From the NCBI GenBank assembly GCA_032716605.1, contig CM064573.1:1178419-1242418 (forward strand): a DNA stretch of 64,000 bases, in the 5' to 3' direction. A model generated the notes under the pieces. It saw nothing but the letters and a program-made list of their open reading frames with translations. It was not told where the DNA came from and did not search any database. This DNA comes from Paralithodes platypus. Taxonomy: Eukaryota; Arthropoda; Malacostraca; Decapoda; Lithodidae. Positions 1 through 10,637 of this stretch are shown piece by piece. The translations under genes were made by a program, and so were the position numbers. How positions within the stretch are numbered: position 1 is the first letter of the stretch; each line of letters starts with the position of its first letter.

Positions 1-2
1 CC

Positions 3-1065
3 TTCATATTGAGTAGGAGATCGCCCACCGTCACCGTCAAAGTTTCCGGGTCTCGTCAAAAACCTGCGAATATCAAGATCAGTAATCCCAGAAACGGTGA
101 TAGTAAAAGTAGTAGTATTAGTATTAGTAGTAGTAGTAGTAATAATAGTAGTATTAGTAGTAGTAGTAATAATAGAACTATTAGTAGTAGTAGTATAAAT
201 AGCGGTAGCGGTATTATCGATAGCTGCACACATATGACCGGTGACAACTCATCCTACTCTGCTTTGGTTAGTAGAAAAACTGACGTGACCCATGGACACG
301 CACATCTCTGCGGTGTCAACCCCAAAGATCTGAACACTTTGAACATTGGCACCGACTACAATGAACAAGATGTGATGAAAGTGATAGACGATGCCATGAA
401 GTGCGTAGTGTTCATTCCAGGCCCTTTTGTGAAAACCTCTACATTGTACGGCGATAATTGCACCCTCTCCTACTTGGTGCCATCATGTTCCGAGAATGGG
501 ATTCTGCCTGAAATGACCATCAACTGGTTGATGGGTGTACGTTTCCCCAATACTGATTACAGAACTCACGGGTACAGTCCTAACGAAGTGTGTAATAATG
601 ACGGCAACTAATCCTACAGCTTCAAAGGAGGTGTTATCGGCGTTGGCCTAGCCATCACTAGGCAATTACGGGACACGTGGGGCACCCACGATGTTCGAGA
701 CTGCATGTACTCGTGTTTCCACTTGAACATGCTGTTCGAACTCGTGTATCAGAATATAATGCCCAACACGAGACTCAAACAGATCAGCATGGTCAATCAG
801 GAACTTGTGATGATGGCGACGACGGTCGTGGTATACTAAAATATTATGGAGGTTTGAATGTCAAGGTGTTCCTTCGGGACGATGAAAGTGTCAATGGTGG
901 GAATGGGAAAACACCTAACATTGATAACCCGGGTAATGTTCCCGTGCCGCTGGAAATTCCTATTGGGGCGATGATGGTCAAGAATAAACAACTTTCCACT
1001 CTGAAGAGTTCAACCAACCTATCCTACGTTAATTACAATCCCTCCCATGCTAATAGACACGCAGA
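3..1065 (+). pseudogene. Broken ORF of unknown origin, possibly an endogenous viral gene
   Basis: The frame is open from the left edge, so the N-terminus lies outside the window; the first in-frame ATG is near 231. A basic, Pro/Ser-rich stretch is followed by a long Ser/Asn tract encoded by (AGT)n at about 105-200. A protein-like part follows, containing NIGTDYNEQ and CVVFIPGPF. An in-frame TAA occurs at 609-611. Protein-like sequence continues in the same frame to a stop near 837, then in another frame from about 830 to 1065 (YYGGLNVKVFL, VPVPLEIPIGAMM), so there is at least one nonsense and one frame break. The coding signal ends where a LINE begins near 1070. I do not recognise the family. 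A host structural gene or an endogenous large-DNA-virus gene would both fit; viral origin is only a guess from its composition and lack of introns. Confidence 0.4.
105..200 (+). repeat. (AGT)n/(AAT)n imperfect microsatellite inside the first ORF
   Basis: About 30 triplets, mostly AGT with scattered AAT and ATT, in phase with the broken ORF so that they read as Ser/Asn/Ile. The opposite strand gives a Leu/Ile run that is only a shadow. Confidence 0.8.
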
Positions 1066-1074
1066 ATTGATAAA

Positions 1075-1571
1075 AAACTACTCTGGGATAAACATGTTAA
1101 CACCATAGCTAGTGCTTCTTCTTATCGGCTACACATGTTACGCACACTGAAACAACTAGGGGTTCCCAGAGATGACATGCTACTTTTATACAAATCTTTT
1201 ATATTACCCAAACTCTGCTATGCTTCACCCGTTTGGTCATCCTCTCTCAACTTAACCAAATAAATAAATTCGAAAAAATTCAGAAGAGAGCACTCAGAAT
1301 AATGTTAGGGGCCAACTACACCACTTACCAAGATGCATGTAACCTAATTAACGTACTCGCCATATCTAACCTCTACGAACAACACCTTCAGCAGTTCTCC
1401 AGCAAACTACTAAACAACCACAGACACCGGCACCTACTACCGCCCGACGCCCCTCCTCCTCTACGCGCTGTTCGCCACTTCAACCGTATTGTCCCCGTAA
1501 GAGCACCACGGACTGACTGCTACAAGAACAGCGCCATTCCTTCAATAATTAATGTCTTAACCCTTAATTAG
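1075..1571 (+). pseudogene. LINE RT C-terminal fragment, frameshifted
   Basis: Only the post-catalytic part of the RT protein is present; the palm motif (F/YADD) is absent. The first frame stops at a TAA around 1258 and the next frame carries on with QINKFEKIQKR, which indicates a single-base indel. The last apparent codons before 1571 are supplied by the inserted MITE. Without the MITE the frame would read through the TTAA site into AACAATCAATAA, giving a natural stop a few codons later. The fragment is not functional. Confidence 0.75.
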
Positions 1572-2045
1572 AGGCTCACCACATAAGTCGTATTTAATAA
1601 AGCTGGACTATGTGGCGGCGCTCGACATAGGTCGAGTGGCAATTTCAGCACGTAATGTTGCTGAGAGAGAGAGACAAGTGGTGGCAGGAGACTAGCGAGC
1701 GTATGACTGCTCTAGACCACCGCGGCGAACCTACTGACACGAATCTCAGCTCCCTCCTCCCTCTCTCACTCGCTACATACTGAATTATATGGGGAAAGTA
1801 CCGAATTACATGCTTTTTGCACTCGCGTTGCACGGTTATTGCAAGAAAACTAGCCATCATAAAAGGATCGTTATGGTGTCATTCGAAAGCTCTGTTTATG
1901 CCCTTTCAGGGATAGGTACTTGTTTTACGTTCTAGGTCTTATTTAGGCATGAAAATGATCACGTAAACAGCCCTATTTTGGCTAAAAAACACCCCGCTGG
2001 GCGGTACATATAAATAAACCGCATAGGCCGCTCGTAAGGTGTTAA
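1557..2045. mobile_element. piggyBac-like TTAA MITE, copy 1
   Basis: A 489-bp non-coding element bounded by TTAA on both sides (1557-1560 and 2042-2045). Its ends form imperfect inverted repeats: CCTTAATTAGCGGC at the left against CCTTACGAGCGGC read inward from the right. TTAA target duplications and short TIRs are the signature of the piggyBac superfamily. Further copies lie at 36340-36827, 49769-50250 and 59147-59632. This copy sits inside the last codons of the LINE. No transposase is encoded, so mobilisation would be in trans. Confidence 0.75.
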
Positions 2046-2206
2046 ACAATCAATAAATTATATACATATTTTTCATTGTAAATTAGCCTGTTAGCTCTTG
2101 TGTCAATTTTAATTTTAATTTTAATTTTAACTATGTATCAACTTCCTTGTATATTTTCAGCCTTCGGGCTGCTTTTGTGAATAAACCGTTAATTATTATT
2201 ATTTAT

Positions 2207-2556
2207 TATAAGTCTGTCGTGTGTGATGTGTGGGGTACACCTTCAACCCAATGTACATTTGCGGGGCTTGTAGAGATTTACACTGTAATAAAAAATGATA
2301 AATAATTGTATTTTTATTACATTTTACCCAAAAAAGGATATACTAAAATATAAATGCTAAACAGTTTTTATTTGTACAAACATACATACGAAGCACCACA
2401 GTACCAGTTACTCCCATTAATTTTAGGTCACTTGATCCGAAAGTTAAGAAAGTTGAGGATACAGTAGGTGACTACATAGCATACAACCAATATATAACCC
2501 CCCAAAAGGATCTATAATAAAATATAAATGCTAAACCGTTTTTATTTGTACAAACC
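2207..2556. repeat. Non-coding spacer with a 45-55-bp direct repeat pair and an array-module fragment
   Basis: The stretches at about 2332-2384 and 2508-2555 are near-identical (AAAGGAT...AAATGCTAAAC...TTTTTATTTGTACAAAC). Between them lies a partial copy of the array module containing CACCACAGTACCAGTTACTC (2392-2411 onward), joined to unrelated sequence. No ORF or RNA gene was seen. Confidence 0.6.
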
Positions 2557-2612
2557 CACAAGGCAGAAGGGCGGAGCACACACGAGAAGTGGAGCTCTAG
2601 AGTCTAGAGTCT
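2557..2612. repeat. Left copy of a repeat flanking the Helitron
   Basis: The sequence ACAAGGCAGAAGGGCGGAGC and the following bases to GGAGCTCTAGA reappear at 9631-9676 on the other side of the Helitron, with a few mismatches. The left copy adds two extra TCTAGAG units. It may be an older repeat family member or the edge of a larger duplicated block. Confidence 0.6.
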
Positions 2613-3374
2613 AGACGGTGCAGGGTGCCCATACTAAGCTGTTTCGATCATCCGTCAGAGGTCATTACAGTGGTGACAACTTGGATCAGTGCCACTACGA
2701 CAGAGGACATTGCAGCATCGACAATCATAATGGGAATGGTACAAATAGTAGAGAGTGATGTTGACACGAACCGAAGCACATATCGGACGGATGTAGTCAA
2801 ACGCCGGGACATAGTGTAACACGATGGGCCATCTCCGTAGAGTTATTACGATTTTCCCACACCGTCGGCTCAGCAGGGGTACTCCTTCGTATAATGCGTC
2901 GTAAAGCTAGGTCATGCGTCGTTTACCGAGGAACTCTCTCTCTCTCTCTCACACACTGTGTCTGTCTCTTTCTCTCTCTCTCTGAGTCAAAGATGTTTTA
3001 GCTAATATAGGAGAGAGACTACCTGGCCAGGCTGCTTCACCCAGAGAGATGTTTGTGGGATTATTTTTGGTGAATCGTCTGACGGGGGGTACGACATATG
3101 ATACTTAGCATGACCTAGGACAGTATACGACGCATTAAACAAAGCGTGACCTAGCTATACAACGCATTATACGAAGCGTGACAGCGAGAGAGAGAGTGTG
3201 TACCTCGTCGGAGCACAGCCACCGCCACCGTATTCTGTGTGCTTGCTGCGCCGTGTTGCCTGTGTTGGTGCACCTGTGCGATGCATTATACGAAGCGTGA
3301 CAGTGAGAGGGAGAGTGGGTAACTCTCTCTGTCTCTCTCTCTCTCTCTCTCCGAGTCAAAGATTTTTTAGCTAA
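2613..3374. repeat. Mosaic-array fragment with (TC)n tracts to the left of the Helitron
   Basis: 2613-2870 is unrecognised sequence with no convincing ORF. An inverted piece of the iteron-like module lies at about 2889-2930 (TATAATGCGTCGT, AGCTAGGTCATGCGTCG). Forward modules follow: GAGAGACTACCTGG, the GTCTGACGGGGGG module, the ACGA motif cluster at 3090-3180 and a partial hairpin module near 3250. (TC)n tracts occur at 2934-2985 and about 3318-3352. The segment ends at TTTTTTAGCTAA, where the Helitron starts. An unoccupied version of this junction is visible at 11720-11740. Confidence 0.7.
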
Positions 3375-3445
3375 TAAGCACGGGCTTCGCCCTCCGGCGG
3401 TGCCGCCTACAGTGGCGGGCGCCTTCGGCACTGCTCAAAATGTAA
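3375..3445 (-). other. Helitron 3' terminal hairpins and terminus
   Basis: Read on the minus strand, the end contains GCCGAAGGCGCC and a last hairpin GGGCGAAGCCC, followed by GTGCTTA and a flanking T. In the other copies (28983, 31274, 38502) the same end is GTGCTTG followed by T, and a further perfect hairpin (CCGCCGC AAA GCGGCGG) is present in the one at 31274. A hairpin shortly before the 3' end is the canonical Helitron terminator structure. The terminal tetranucleotide here is CTTR rather than the usual CTRR. Confidence 0.75.
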
Positions 3446-3496
3446 AGAGAAAGGAAATAAAAGGGTGATAACAGCATTATTGTTTTATTCAGTAAA

Positions 3497-4787
3497 TTAA
3501 TCTGACAGTTTTGTTTTTTTCCTTGGGGAAGCTCCCAGCATTATTGCAATTTCTTGCAGCAGATTTTCGTTTTCTTTCCTCTGTCTTTCCCGCTGGTTCT
3601 CAATTTCCTTCAGAAGGATTTCACGATTCTCCTCATGCTCCCTTCGATTGGCTTCACAACTCTTATCGATTTTGATTCGTAACTGCTCAGTCTCTTCTAG
3701 TTGCTCGTCCAGTTTCTCCACCGCCATATCAAAGTCTTCAACCGATATCTTGATTACTGCCGTCATCTCTTCGGGAGCGAATAGAGCCTCAACGTCAGAG
3801 TCACACTGTCCCAAATCAATATACTTTCGCTGGAGCTCACGGTCGGCCTCAGTGTCTTCTTCTTGCATGATGATATTGGTGTCTACTAACCTCGTACATT
3901 CCTCCGCTAAAGACTCTTGCTCCAAAAACACTTCAGGGTACACAACGTTGTCTAACGCACATGAACCCTTTTCCTTCTCGTGGGTGAAAATACTCAGTGC
4001 ATCCCAACTTGTAATGCGAGAGCAGGCAACGTTCAGCTGCCCATGAGAGAACACATGGGTGTGATACAGATACAGACCGCAATGTTGGATAGTTTGACCC
4101 TGTGCTTTATTTATAGTTATTGCAAAACTTAACTTTACAGGGAATTGGAACCGGGAAAACGCCACCGGGGAGTCATTGGCCACCAACTTTATCCGGGGAA
4201 TGCATACTTGCTCCCCGGCGTATGTGCCACCCAGAATCCTTCAGGTTATCGACGATAATTCGGGTGCCGTTACAGAGTCTGGGTGGAGCAAGATTCCTTA
4301 TTATCATGACCACAGCACCCACTTTCAGTTTGAGCTGGTGTTCGGGTAACGAAGAAGGGTTCAGTTCGTTGAGTGTGGAAACCTGATACTCCATATCGTC
4401 TTCCGAATCAAGTTTGTCTTCACTCAGATAGATCTTCTCATCCCTGGGCAACATGTCTAAGATCGTAACGTTGACGTCGGAAACATCCACGTTGAGAGGC
4501 GATACGATGGTACGACCGGAAAAATAGCGATGATCCCCAATGCGATCGGCGATATCGGGGTAAACACTCTCGATGAACTCTTTTTCGTTGTGGTAGAGAA
4601 CCCCAAAGTTGGGAGGGATAACGAAGAGTGAAGAGTTACTCTGACCTATCTCTAATAGCTGGCTGGCAAAGGTCGCGTTTTTCGTGTCGGATACGGGCCC
4701 CCTTAGTCGGATGTTCTCGGACAGTGCATATTTCCGTAACTGGGGCCAGAAGTAAGTCGTCTTGATGGTAGCTGCAATTTCCTGGTT
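3497..4787 (-). pseudogene. Helitron helicase, C-terminal half, frameshifted
   Basis: After the nonsense codon the helicase continues with NQEIAATIK, LSENIRLRG, the region MEYQVSTLNELNP, and VGAVVMIIRNLAPP. A 22-bp deletion near 4236 (relative to 29862-29883 in a shorter copy) then shifts the frame. The last part, 3497-4186, carries the C-terminal SF1 motifs FAITINKAQGQTIQ and VACSRITSWDAL, followed by an acidic, Glu-rich coiled coil ending in KKTKLSD. The coiled-coil tail is variable in length among the copies in this window. Confidence 0.85.
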
Positions 4788-5775
4788 TTACCCTCCACCC
4801 CTCACAACCGGAAGAATCTGCCTGAAATCCCCAGCACACACAAAGGGGACCCCTCCCATGAACCTGTCACTGTCCAGGAGGTCCCGAAGGGTGACGTCAA
4901 CGGCCAGCAGCATATTTTTGTTGGCCATCACCACCTCGTCCCAGACTATCAGGGAACATAACTCTAACAGTCTAGACAATTGGCTATTCTTCTTGATTGA
5001 GCAGGACCTGAACTCATGTGATTCCATGAGCGGGATCTTGAAGGTGTTATGGGCTGTTCGGCCTCCATGTAAGATGGTGGCAGCAATGCCAGATGACGCC
5101 ACAGCCAGGGCAATACCACCTTTGGCCCTAACGGCATCCAGAAGCAAGTTGCGCAGAAAGGTCTTTCCTGTACCACCGGGAGCATCGATGAAGAACCTGT
5201 GTCTTATTACGGGACACGCCGCTGTGTGCGGTTCCTTCTTCGACCCTATAATGCCAATAACGGCGTCAAAGACTTGGCACTGTTCCTTGTTCAGCAAAGG
5301 TAGGTGTGAGCGAGTACTTTCCAACAGTTGGGAAGTGTTGTAGCTCCGTTCTCGCCTTAGGAGATTGAAGCTCTTGGTGTTCCCTCTCGAAGGTGCCAAC
5401 CCATAGGCTGTAATGTCAATACCACCATAGTTGTACACGTGCTCTTGGATGTCATCCAATGCGTCCTTGTATATCTCGTCGTTGTATTCCTTCAAGCCAC
5501 TGTCCTGTAGGAAGTCGCTAGCAAAGTAGTCGCGAAGCTCTACCCACACATCCGATTGGTCTTCCAGGTCGCAAAAGACCAACATGGTAGCATATGTTAT
5601 TCTGAGTTCCTTCCTGTTGTTGGTGTGATTGATGATTTCCATTAGGGTGTTCTCCCAATGGTCCTTGGCCTTCATCAGACCCATAGCCTTGACGGTCACC
5701 CAAAACGTTTCGTATGTCTCCCCGTCAAAACACTTCAGAGCGGCAAATGACGTTGGTCCCTTAACGTCCCTTAAG
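4788..5775 (-). pseudogene. Helitron Pif1-like helicase, N-terminal half
   Basis: This frame begins in the Rep-helicase linker (RDVKGPTSFAALKCFDGE). It contains the SF1 Walker A motif APGGTGKTF, motif Ia region SSGIAATILHGGRTAH, Walker B IVWDEVVMANK, and motif III GDFRQILPVV. These are diagnostic of the Pif1/RecD-like helicases of Helitrons, which unwind DNA during rolling-circle transposition. The frame stops at GGG followed by TAA at 4788-4790. The short relatives at 30095-30620 and 43527-44027 have a Tyr codon (TAC) at this position, so the stop is a private nonsense mutation. Confidence 0.88.
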
Positions 5776-8700
5776 TAGCAGTCTCAGGTATAAGAGTTCA
5801 GGGTTTTTAGTGCTGGTGGTCTGCATGCGACCTAAGGCGATGGAACTGTTACTTCTCGGTGACCACACTCCGTTCTTGCTACAAAAGGTGTAGTGGATGG
5901 GCACGTCAGTATAAAGGAGACCTCGTGCAAACTCGTTGGTCTGACAGAGCTTAAAGAAGGCCATTAGTGGCGTGTCTTTATGCATTTTCTCCTGTAGTTT
6001 CGCATCTGCATCCCGATTCGAGTAAAATATGTTCTGTTGATCCTCCAAGTGAATGTTGAGGTGCGTGATTGGTGGGTAGTGCTTGTGGATGGGGAAATTG
6101 AACAGCCGCCAGGTTGCTTCGTTGGCGTTGACATAGCGGGCTTCGCGATAGTTTTTGATCTCGTTCACGGGCTTATCCTTATTCTCATTCTTCGTATACA
6201 TGATCCTGTCGGCACCCTTGTTGACGTACTTGGTCACGTATGCAATACACTTGATGGAATTGCAGCATTCAACGTTGATGTGAGCGTTGTATTTGAGGCA
6301 GAGGTAAGGGTTATGTGGGACCACCCAGGCATTGTCGACTCGCACCATCTCTTTCTTTCCCTTGGGAGCCTTTTTGGTGAAGAGCCTACCACCTGCTTCG
6401 CCCGTGGCGCGTCTACGGTATATAGGATAACCGTTGTTCCCAACAAAGGTCTCGTCCTTATATTGCTTGGGAAAGTTCTTGACGCAACGACCGTTCCGGA
6501 TACAGGGACTGGACTCATCGTACCCGACACAGGGGTTGTGTATCATGTTCGTTGTAATGATCTCATAGAGTATTGGCTGGGTCTCTGGATTAGGTATTTC
6601 AGCCGAAATGGTCTTATCGATTTCAGTCTTCTTCATTTTCGTCTCCAACCAAAGGAGAATGTAGACGTGAGGTAGACCTCTCTTTTGCCATTCAATACTG
6701 TACAGGTACGCCTTCGTGCGCCCAAAAATGCACGCCTTCGTCAAGTCATCCATTAGAGCGTTAACTTTCAACCGAAAAACGCGACTAACTATATCGGGCC
6801 TGTCCGATGAGCTACACCCTAAACTCCCCTCCTCCACAATGGGCACCAACTCAGGCCAGTCCGGGTTCATTGTGAATGTCACGAAAAGGTCAGTACTCCC
6901 ATACCGTCCTATGAACGTGAGAGCATCCTGTTGCTTCTGCTTCATGTATCTCGGGCCACCAACGAACGAAGGAGGTATGATGACTCTCTGCCCCACTACA
7001 TTAGGAGTGTGGGTAGCATCACTCTTTAGCACATCGAATTGCTCTCTTCTGAGTGTATTCTGGTTATATTCTAAGAACTTGAGCCGGTTCGTTTCGATCT
7101 TGACGTAATTGTCCACCACAAACTTTTGAAAGAATCTCCTACCCCGGTTGATGTAGTTGAATTCCCCTACCTTGTCCATGTACAGTTGACTGTAGTACAT
7201 GCAGCCTGTGAGCCTTTTGTCCGACTCATCGGGGTCGTCCACGGCACAGCTCTGATCAGATGGGGCGGGACCGGCACGACTTCGGCCATAATTGACCGGA
7301 ATCTTCTTCGCTTTCTTTTGGGTCACCATACGCCCTTTGTCTCCATTGGGAATCAAGAGAGGATATTGCATGAGATCGTAGAAATAGTTCCAAGAGTTGA
7401 TGATCACGCAGGAGTACTTGGAGTCTTCTTTGGATGAAGATAAGACCACTTCCAGGGGGCGAGGTGCGCTGGAGGCGTCTGCGAAATCAACGATAGCACC
7501 AACCTCGCCATGGGCCGTTGGCAGATTGTATGTCCCTTTGTGTTGTTGGAGCTGTTTGCCTTCGGCTTGACGAAGTGTGATTCTGACGTCGGGTAATTTA
7601 CCCAACTGTTGGGTCTTTGATTCCACCAAATCAATGGCATCCACGAACTCGGACAGTAAAGGCTTCAACGCTACATTGTTGGCGCTCAAATACTTTTGCA
7701 AAATGGTTACGATGCTCAGGTTATCGGCATACTTTTTCTCTTCGGCCTTTCGCCTCCGAAGGGTTGAAGAGGGTTTATTGGCATAGTGCATCTGAGTTAC
7801 GGTATCCGCTCGTATCTTCAGAAGCTTTTCAGCCTCACAGTAAAAGTACAGATCTAAAAACTTGGGCTGGGGGGTTGTATAATCTGGTGTCTTCTTTACG
7901 TAGATGTCTTTTCCGTCGTTCTTGAGGAAATATTCAACGCTCGTACCCTCTCTCATGTATCTGGGTTTCAGTGTGTCCATCAGGTGATAGATCTGACCCT
8001 TGATCTTGTAGCACATTGGGGACTCGGCCATATTCTCGAGCTCCCCGGATGTGGCAAAAGACGTGAAGCTGAACACGTTGTTATAGTTGAAGATGTTAGA
8101 CAGGAATATCATCGAAAGAAGCGTTTTGCCTTCGTATAGCTCCTTCATCTCGGGAGAGAGTGAACTGAGAGGGGGTTTTATGGATCGGCCACCGCTGCAA
8201 CACAGGGATACTGCTTCTCCCTTCCATCGCTTCGCATTGCACATGGGACATACAACATCCCTGGGACCAATGTTGTGTTGGGGGACCTTGTTTTCGTCGG
8301 TTATGCAACCTAAAGTGTCTTTTATTGGCGGTAGGCACTGTTTGGAGCTCTTTAGCGTTCTCAGTTCTTGAGTTATTTGGGCTTTTACGGTAGCTTCTTT
8401 AGCTGCTAACTTTTCCGCTGCCTTGGCCTGCCGTCTCCTTGTACGTTCGTTGGTGGCCTCCAGCTTTAACTGCAAGTTCTCATTTTTTTTCTGTAACTTC
8501 TTTTGTTGTCTTTGGGATCTTTTGGAGGCGATCTCGTTCAATTTCGTTTGCCTTCTTTCCAAGCGACTGAGTTGGTTGCCTTCAATGGTGGCTGCCTTTA
8601 GTTCTCTCAACCTTTGCTTTTCTGCCCTTCTTTCCGCCTGTGCTTGTGCCTTGGCCTCCCGTTGTAGCTTCTTAGTGGCCTTGGTGACACGTTTCTGTTC

Positions 8701-9177
8701 AGCCTGTTCTTTATCTTGGTGGCTGAGCGTTAGCAGAGATTCGGTAGACAACACAACCGCTGGTGCGTCTGCGAAGGACTGTCCTCTCACTACACCCGAA
8801 GGCCCGGCAACAGCTCCATCTTCTTGCTCAAAAGACACAACCCTTTTACCTTTTGGCTTCACCTCTTCCAATTTCTTGGGTTTGGCCCTTTGAATGTAAT
8901 ACTGGTGACCGGTATCCTTCAATCGATGTTGACGGTCTCGGGAGGTTATGCTCTGCCGGCTATCGCTGAAATAGATCTGGAAGTCTGTGTGAACGTCAGC
9001 GGTTATGTCCCCTCCATTGTGATTAGCTTTGGCATAGTCTCTTATTTGGGCCCAATAATGCTTCCTGAACACCTCAATTTCTTCCGCTCTACCCTCGACA
9101 AATTTCTTTTGGGCCGTTAGTTCGCATTCACCATCTTCCAGGTCACACTGCTCGTTAAAGTAGTAGATGAATACCAC
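5761..9177 (-). pseudogene. Helitron Rep N-terminal and nuclease region
   Basis: The open frame of 1138 codons carries, in order: a charged coiled-coil region rich in K/R/E/Q (residues about 150-290); a zinc-ribbon-like Cys cluster VCPMCNAKRW...SLCCSGG (about 310-330); the Helitron_like_N segment with FVTFTMNPDWPEL (about 775); the HUH region QKRGLPHVYILLWL (about 840), where the usual second His is Tyr; and the two-tyrosine segment CIAYVTKYVNKG (about 985). It ends at LLYLRLLL then a premature stop. The helicase frame continues one base out of phase (RDVKGPTSF), so a single-base insertion near 5770 separates the two domains. Related copies at 33455 and 46884 begin further upstream with MGPLLLEKYSS; here that start is destroyed by a small insertion. 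Confidence 0.88.
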
Positions 9178-9577
9178 ATCATGCGATGAGTACTTTTCTA
9201 GCGGTAATTCTCACTTATTGTCGGGCCCCATTATGGGACCAAGGTTTGGATATAGTCTTTGGTGTTCTGCCTTTAAGCGGCGATTCAAGTAAATGTCTGT
9301 CACAACATCCTTCCGTTTTATCTTCCCGATCGTAGACACCCAAGTCCAGAAGTGGCGATGAGTTCGTAGTTGATATGCCCTTGAACCATTCATCGTCTTC
9401 AGCATCTATTGTGGTCCTCATTTCGGCTGTCCCATCGGATCGGCATATATCACTTACACACCTAACCATTGGACCGTGATGAAACTTTTTCGAAAATCGA
9501 CATGTGACCACATTACCAATTCTGCAAAAAAATGGCACGTCTTTACAAACTGGCACGACTTTATTTTTGTACTTACA

Positions 9578-9799
9578 AAAAACTTATATTATATATATTA
9601 TATTATATTACATTATTATAAATTATAGAAACACAAGGCAGAAGGGCGGAGCACACAGGAGTAGCGGAGCTCTAGACGTTACGGGTGCTTCATAGTGCTT
9701 ATATATGTAGCCTACACTCCTGCAATGACGTTTTCTATATTGCGTTGTTAGAGAAAACGATGTATTGTATTGTATGGACATGCTGTCCAACGTGAGTTG
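9578..9799. repeat. AT-rich junction and right copy of the flanking repeat
   Basis: 9584-9625 is a TAT/TATTA-rich stretch next to the Helitron 5' end. 9631-9676 is the right copy of the repeat seen at 2557-2612. 9680-9799 is unrecognised, ending in CCAACGTGAGTTGGTGG, an inverted-repeat motif (CCAAC GTG AGTTGG) that belongs to an array module used many times downstream. Confidence 0.6.
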
Positions 9800-10440
9800 G
9801 TGGTGCGGCGACTCACCCACAAACATTTAGGAGAGACTACCTGGTCGCTCCGCCCAGAGAGGCGACTACCTGGCCGGGCTGCTCCACCGACAGTAGAGAG
9901 AGATGCGGCGACTCACCCACAAAAATTTAGGAGAGACAAAATTTAGGAGAGACTACCTGGTCGCTCCGCCCAGAGAGGCGACTACCTGGCCGGGCTGCTC
10001 CACCGACAGTAGAGAGATATGCGGCGACTCACCCACAAAAATTTAGGAGAGACTACCTGGTCGTTCCGCCCAGAGTGGCGACTACCTGGCCGGGCTGCTC
10101 CACCGACAGTAGAGAGAGATGCGGCGACTCACCCACAAAAATTTAGGAGAGACAAAATTTAGGAGAGACTACCTGGTCGCTCCGCCCAGAGAGGCGACTA
10201 CCTGGCCGGGCTGCTCCACCGACAGTAGAGAGAGATGCGGCGACTCACCCACAAAAATTTAGGAGAGACAAAATTTAGGAGAGACTACCTGGTCGCTCCG
10301 CCCAGAGAAGCGACTACCTGGCCGGGCTGCTCCACCGACAGTAGAGAGACATGCGGCGACTCACCCACAAAAATTTAGGAGAGACAAAATTTAGGAGAGA
10401 GACTACCTGGTCGGGCTGCTCCCACCCAGAGAGATTTTGG
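9800..10440. repeat. Tandem array of a 97-118-bp unit
   Basis: Six units start with GCGGCGACTCACCCACAAA (about 9807, 9904, 10021, 10124, 10237, 10353). Each contains two variants of a 31-bp minisatellite (GAGGCGACTACCTGGCCGGG, then CTGCTCC). Unit length alternates because a 20-bp piece, AAATTTAGGAGAGAC, is present once or twice. No credible ORF. Confidence 0.85.
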
Positions 10441-10637
10441 TGGGAATATTTTTGGTGAGGCGTCTGACTGCGGGTGCGACACAGTATACGAAGAATGACC
10501 TAAGACAGTAGACGACGCATGATTAAACGAAGCATGACCTAGCTATACGACACATTATACGAAACGTGCCAGCGAGAGGGAGAGGGTGTACCTCGTCAGA
10601 GCACAGCCGTATTCTGTGTGCTTGCTGCACCGTGGTG

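Larger units (their letters stand above)
1070..2206 (+). mobile_element. 5'-truncated non-LTR retrotransposon (LINE), 3' end of RT ORF plus 3' UTR
   Basis: From about 1070 the sequence reads as the C-terminal part of a LINE reverse transcriptase protein: LLWDKHVNTIAS, LLLYKSFILPKLCYASPVW, then after a one-base frameshift near 1255 NKFEKIQKRALRIMLG and a downstream tail. These are the thumb and post-RT motifs of Jockey/CR1-type APE LINEs. The 3' UTR resumes after a nested MITE at 2046 and ends in an (ATT)n-like tail at about 2185-2206. The element is 5'-truncated, which is normal for LINEs. Its left junction abuts the broken ORF at 3-1065. Confidence 0.8.
3375..9577 (-). mobile_element. Helitron, long Rep/helicase-encoding copy (HelA), inactivated
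   Basis: This is a rolling-circle DNA transposon on the minus strand. It encodes a Rep (HUH nuclease-type) domain followed by a Pif1-type SF1 helicase. Its 3' end (at 3375) is GC-rich with hairpins followed by GTGCTTA and then T. Its 5' end lies near 9577, inferred by alignment with shorter family members that begin TCTAAGT. The target on the 3' side is array sequence, GCTAA followed by T. Lesions: initiation region altered near 9215, second HUH histidine replaced by Tyr, one-base frameshift near 5770, nonsense codon at about 4788, and a 22-bp deletion near 4236. It cannot make a complete Rep-helicase and would depend on other copies. Confidence 0.9.

Noticed and set aside
56..247. Poly-Leu/Ile minus-strand ORF resembling a membrane segment
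   Set aside because: Antisense shadow of the (AGT)n tract in the first ORF.
2625..2819. 64-codon plus-strand ORF left of the Helitron
   Set aside because: Short, no recognisable motif, and no copy elsewhere to test; kept only as unrecognised spacer.
6037..6675. 212-codon plus-strand ORF
   Set aside because: Antisense shadow of the Helitron Rep frame, which has clear family motifs on the minus strand.
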